Of a stretch of 34,417 bases of DNA, positions 31,769 through 34,417 are shown piece by piece; position 1 is the stretch's first letter; every line of letters begins with the position of its first letter. Made by a program: the position numbers and the translations under genes. Source of the stretch: Xenorhabdus khoisanae. Its GTDB lineage: Bacteria; Pseudomonadota; Gammaproteobacteria; Enterobacterales; Enterobacteriaceae. The notes below the pieces were generated by a model. That model searched no databases. It saw nothing but the letters and a program-made list of their open reading frames with translations, and was not told where the DNA came from. The stretch lies in contig NZ_LFCV01000061.1 of the NCBI RefSeq assembly GCF_001037465.1, positions 1 through 34,417 of the forward strand, in the 5' to 3' direction.

Positions 31769-32129
31769 ATGATTATGTCATCCATCATTTTCAGGTTTAT
31801 CATGTTATCCTACTTATTCCTATACGTTTTTTAGCAAAATAACAACCAAAGAGTGATGTTACCATTTTTATGAAAAAGTGTTGGCATGACTTCCTTTATC
31901 TGAATACCTGTCACCTATTACAATAAATGCCAAAAATTAGATTACTCTCGTATCTAGCCTATAAGACCCGTATTTAATGGTGACTATATATTACCCTATA
32001 CCCAATCAAGTAAATATCATACATACAGTGAACACATGGCATGGTAAATAATCCGCCATAAACGGATTTAGCTTTAAATTCATATTAAAAAACCCAAACC
32101 TCATAAGATAAAAATTAAGGCAACAAATA
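31769..32129. other. AT-rich 361-bp spacer between syd and the oxidase gene
   Basis: I see no gene here. It must hold the divergent promoters of syd and the oxidase gene. A short hairpin (AATCCG...CGGATT) lies about 80 bp before the oxidase start. In E. coli queF lies on this side of syd, so the ancestral neighbour has been replaced. AAGG ten bases before 32130 serves as a weak ribosome binding site. Confidence 0.6.
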
Positions 32130-33821
32130 ATGACCACATCAAATCTAAATCGACAAGATGAAAATTATTTACAAGATGAAATTATTACCGAAATAGAATA
32201 TAACTTACCTAATTTTCCTAACAATATTATCTGGAAAAATTTAAACTTTAAAAATTGGTCAGGAGAAGTTCAGGCACACAATGTACCATGCTGTATACCA
32301 CGTTCTGCTGAAGAGGTTATTTCAGTCGCCAATTGGGCATGGAAGGAAAATTATAAGCTAAGAATTGTCGGACAATCTCATAATTGGTCACCATTGATTC
32401 TGGAATCAGGGCAAAGCTTCAAAAATCGTATTATGTTGATGGATCTCTCTGAGCATTTTACTCACGTCAATATCGAACACCGTCCCCAATTTTCTATCGT
32501 AACCGCACAAACAGGTATATTGATGGAAGCGCTAATGACCCAAATGGAGGATCAAAATCTTGGTTTCACCGCAACGCCTGCTCCCGGTGATTTAACATTA
32601 GGGGGCGTGCTCGCAATAGGCGGGCATGGAACTGCCATTAAAGCACTGGACGAAACGCCACTTCCCGGGCACACATACGGCTCTCTGAGTAACACAATAT
32701 TGTCCCTGTCTGCTGTTGTGTGGGATGCAGCAACCCAGCAATATATCATCAAGCGTTTTGAGCGAAGTGATCCAAATTGTGCACCACTATTAACCCACTT
32801 AGGTTGTTCCCTGATTTTAGAAGTCCAGTTTCAGGCTGGTGAAAATCAACGCTTACGGTGCCAGAGCTTCACTAATATCCCAGTGGCTGAATTATTTGCC
32901 GATCCCGAATCTTCAGAAAGTAATCGAACTTTTAGTCATTTTCTAAATAAAAGCGGTCGGGCTGAAATTATTTTATTTCCTTTCACAAACTTCCCATGGC
33001 TAAAAGTCTGGAGTGTGGAGCCAACCAAGCCAGCTTCTAGTATTGAGGTTAAAACACCCTATAACTATCCATTTTCCGATAATATTTCACCAGCTATATC
33101 GAATATCATGGATAACATCCTTTCTGGCTTCCCTGCAATAACGCCTCTGGTCAGTGAGATGCAATATCAACTGACAAATACCGCCTTACAAGGTCACGAG
33201 AAGGATATCTGGGGTTGGAGTAAAAACCTATTGCTGTATGTGAAACCAACAACACTGCGTGTTACAGCAAATGGTTATGCGGTATTAACGCGCCGTGCTG
33301 ATATCCAGCGCGTTTTGAATAAATTTCATACCGAATGGCAAAAGTTAATGCATGAATTTGCAAATCAGGGGCGATACCCCATCAACGGCCCTATTGAAAT
33401 CAGAGTCACTGGCTTAGATGATCCTGCCGACGTCCTGCATGAAAAGGCGGTTGTTCCCAGTTTATCTGCTATCCGCCCCCGTTTAGATCAACCTGAATGG
33501 GATGTTGCAGTCTGGCTCGATATATTAACCTTTCCAAACACACCTTACGCCATTGAATTTTGCCGACAATTTGAACAATGGCTATTCAAAGAATTTGATG
33601 GTTCTTATGCCTCAGCCCGTGTTGAATGGAGTAAAGGTTGGGCTTATGGCACCAACGTTGCGTGGGAAGATAAAGAAGTTTTAACCAAAATAATTCCCGC
33701 TTCATTCACTGATGGATTGCCTGTCGATAACAATTGGAAATCAGCAATTTCTGCATTGCAGAAATACGATCCACATCACGTATTCAGATCGCCTTTATTA
33801 GATAAATTACTTTCTGAATAA
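32130..33821 (+). CDS. VAO-type FAD-linked oxidase, class II cholesterol oxidase-like
   Basis: A 563-aa protein with two parts. The N-terminal FAD-binding PCMH domain (about residues 45-240) has RIVGQSHNWSP, whose H84 is at the place where VAO-family enzymes bind FAD covalently. The same domain has LTLGGVLAIGGHGTA. The C-terminal part resembles the substrate-binding domain of Brevibacterium-type cholesterol oxidase. It includes GPIEIRVTGLDDP with E423 and R425, matching the known catalytic Glu-x-Arg pair. Those enzymes oxidise cholesterol to cholestenone with release of H2O2. There is no signal peptide, unlike the secreted actinobacterial enzyme, so export or substrate is open. Next to a YopJ-like gene, attack on host membrane sterol is a reasonable guess. 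Another alcohol substrate is possible. Confidence 0.8.
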   Translation: MTTSNLNRQDENYLQDEIITEIEYNLPNFPNNIIWKNLNFKNWSGEVQAHNVPCCIPRSAEEVISVANWAWKENYKLRIVGQSHNWSPLILESGQSFKNRIMLMDLSEHFTHVNIEHRPQFSIVTAQTGILMEALMTQMEDQNLGFTATPAPGDLTLGGVLAIGGHGTAIKALDETPLPGHTYGSLSNTILSLSAVVWDAATQQYIIKRFERSDPNCAPLLTHLGCSLILEVQFQAGENQRLRCQSFTNIPVAELFADPESSESNRTFSHFLNKSGRAEIILFPFTNFPWLKVWSVEPTKPASSIEVKTPYNYPFSDNISPAISNIMDNILSGFPAITPLVSEMQYQLTNTALQGHEKDIWGWSKNLLLYVKPTTLRVTANGYAVLTRRADIQRVLNKFHTEWQKLMHEFANQGRYPINGPIEIRVTGLDDPADVLHEKAVVPSLSAIRPRLDQPEWDVAVWLDILTFPNTPYAIEFCRQFEQWLFKEFDGSYASARVEWSKGWAYGTNVAWEDKEVLTKIIPASFTDGLPVDNNWKSAISALQKYDPHHVFRSPLLDKLLSE

Positions 33822-33835
33822 AGTCATCTTAACAA

Positions 33836-33865
33836 ATAGTAGATATATATTTTTATATCTACTAT
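33836..33865. repeat. AT-rich palindrome between the oxidase and YopJ-like genes
   Basis: ATAGTAGATATA (33836-33847) and TATATCTACTAT (33854-33865) pair perfectly over 12 bp around a six-base loop. It lies 15 bp after the oxidase stop and 23 bp before the next ATG. No T-run follows, so an operator or weak terminator are both possible. Confidence 0.75.
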
Positions 33866-33888
33866 ACATAAAAACATGGGGAACAAAA

Positions 33889-34417
33889 ATGCATAGAGAA
33901 AATAGAGAAAGTTTAATTTCCTACATAAAAGAAATTAAACAAATAAAAGAAAAAAATTTACAGTTTAACAATATTACTTTAGATGACGTTAACACTGCTT
34001 ATATATTGAATTCCCTGAATCGAAAACACCCTAATATGAATTTCCATCCATCAATCATAGATAAAACAGCCTCGCTTATTGAAGATACATCATCTCTTAA
34101 TCCTCGCCAACATAAACGATACATCATCAAAACAACAGCTTTTGGAGGTGTCCATTTTGCAGCAGTGAATGCATTTAAAGATGAAAAAAATAATATTTCT
34201 CTTATAATTGTAGATTCAAGTCTTGGAGCCAATATATCCATTCCATTTGATCTCCACGGTTATAATAAACCTAATTTAAAAACGCTCTATATTTATACTC
34301 AGATACAAAATAGCCCCGGAGATTGCCTGCTTTTTTCTTTACATTTTTTGAAAAAAATGTACATATATGCTCGAGATTTTGAAAGACTCCATAAAAGAAT
34401 TTTTGCTAATGATATAT
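33889..34417 (+). CDS. YopJ-family acetyltransferase effector, 3' end outside the window
   Basis: The frame opens at an ATG at 33889 with GGGG seven bases upstream and runs through 176 codons to the edge. Catalytic triad: H89 in FGGVHFAAV, D109 in LIIVDSS, and C146 in IQNSPGDCLLFSLHFLKKMY. Order and spacing match YopJ, whose motifs are GGIHFSV, LILFEP and IQRSSSECGIFS. The segment RKHPNMNFHP also matches YopJ NKYPEMNLN. The acid is Asp rather than YopJ's Glu; plant-pathogen PopP2 also has Asp. Family members are delivered into host cells and acetylate Ser, Thr or Lys of kinases with inositol hexakisphosphate as cofactor, blocking immune signalling. The N terminus is about 20 residues shorter than in YopJ, with no in-frame ATG upstream. 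The rest of the fold, including the cofactor site, is beyond the window. The AT-rich codon use differs from the core genes, which suggests transfer. Confidence 0.88.
   Translation, partial: MHRENRESLISYIKEIKQIKEKNLQFNNITLDDVNTAYILNSLNRKHPNMNFHPSIIDKTASLIEDTSSLNPRQHKRYIIKTTAFGGVHFAAVNAFKDEKNNISLIIVDSSLGANISIPFDLHGYNKPNLKTLYIYTQIQNSPGDCLLFSLHFLKKMYIYARDFERLHKRIFANDI

Noticed and set aside
31870-31926. 18-codon frame starting MKKCWHDF in the syd-oxidase spacer, considered as a leader peptide
   Set aside because: No Shine-Dalgarno sequence, no attenuator hairpin after it and no codon bias.
33999-34241. 80-codon minus-strand frame at the right end
   Set aside because: It lies antisense to the YopJ-like frame, which has the catalytic motifs and a ribosome binding site.

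Overview
The window looks like a chromosomal segment of an insect-associated member of the Morganellaceae, most like Xenorhabdus or Photorhabdus. Three things point there: the core proteins read as close enterobacterial orthologues, the base composition is moderately AT-rich, and two accessory genes at the right end are of a virulence type. The genus is an inference from protein likeness and gene order; I could not run a search.

Layout. Bases 1-2700, all minus strand: the start of an unrecognised gene cut by the left edge, tilS, and an EamA-type permease gene. Bases 2939-22657, all minus strand: the conserved rpsB-tsf-pyrH-frr-dxr-uppS-cdsA-rseP-bamA-skp-lpxD-fabZ-lpxA-lpxB-rnhB-dnaE-accA cluster. 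It joins translation (S2, EF-Ts, RRF), UMP kinase, isoprenoid and undecaprenyl synthesis, CDP-diacylglycerol synthesis, the sigma-E protease RseP, outer-membrane assembly (BamA, Skp), lipid A synthesis (LpxD, LpxA, LpxB), fatty-acid synthesis (FabZ, AccA) and replication (RNase HII, Pol III alpha). Bases 23040-27521, plus strand: map, glnD and dapD, divergent from rpsB. The 382 bp between map and rpsB hold the rpsB promoter and the ribosomal protein S2 autoregulatory leader.

Bases 27600-31800 begin with an unrecognised 211-aa protein and yaeH. The gene order then jumps to a block that lies elsewhere in E. coli: syd-(csrB)-yqcC-truC-yqcA. The 630-bp stretch between syd and yqcC is not empty. 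It carries a CsrB-family regulatory RNA with 13 GGA motifs, a rho-independent terminator, and an 18-bp UvrY/GacA-type palindrome about 170 bp upstream of the likely transcription start.

Bases 31800-34417 are accessory: a VAO-type FAD-linked oxidase resembling class II cholesterol oxidase, then, 67 bp on, the first 176 codons of a YopJ-family serine/threonine/lysine acetyltransferase with an ordered His-Asp-Cys triad, running off the right edge. This pair, placed beside the global virulence regulator csrB, is the most interesting part of the window.
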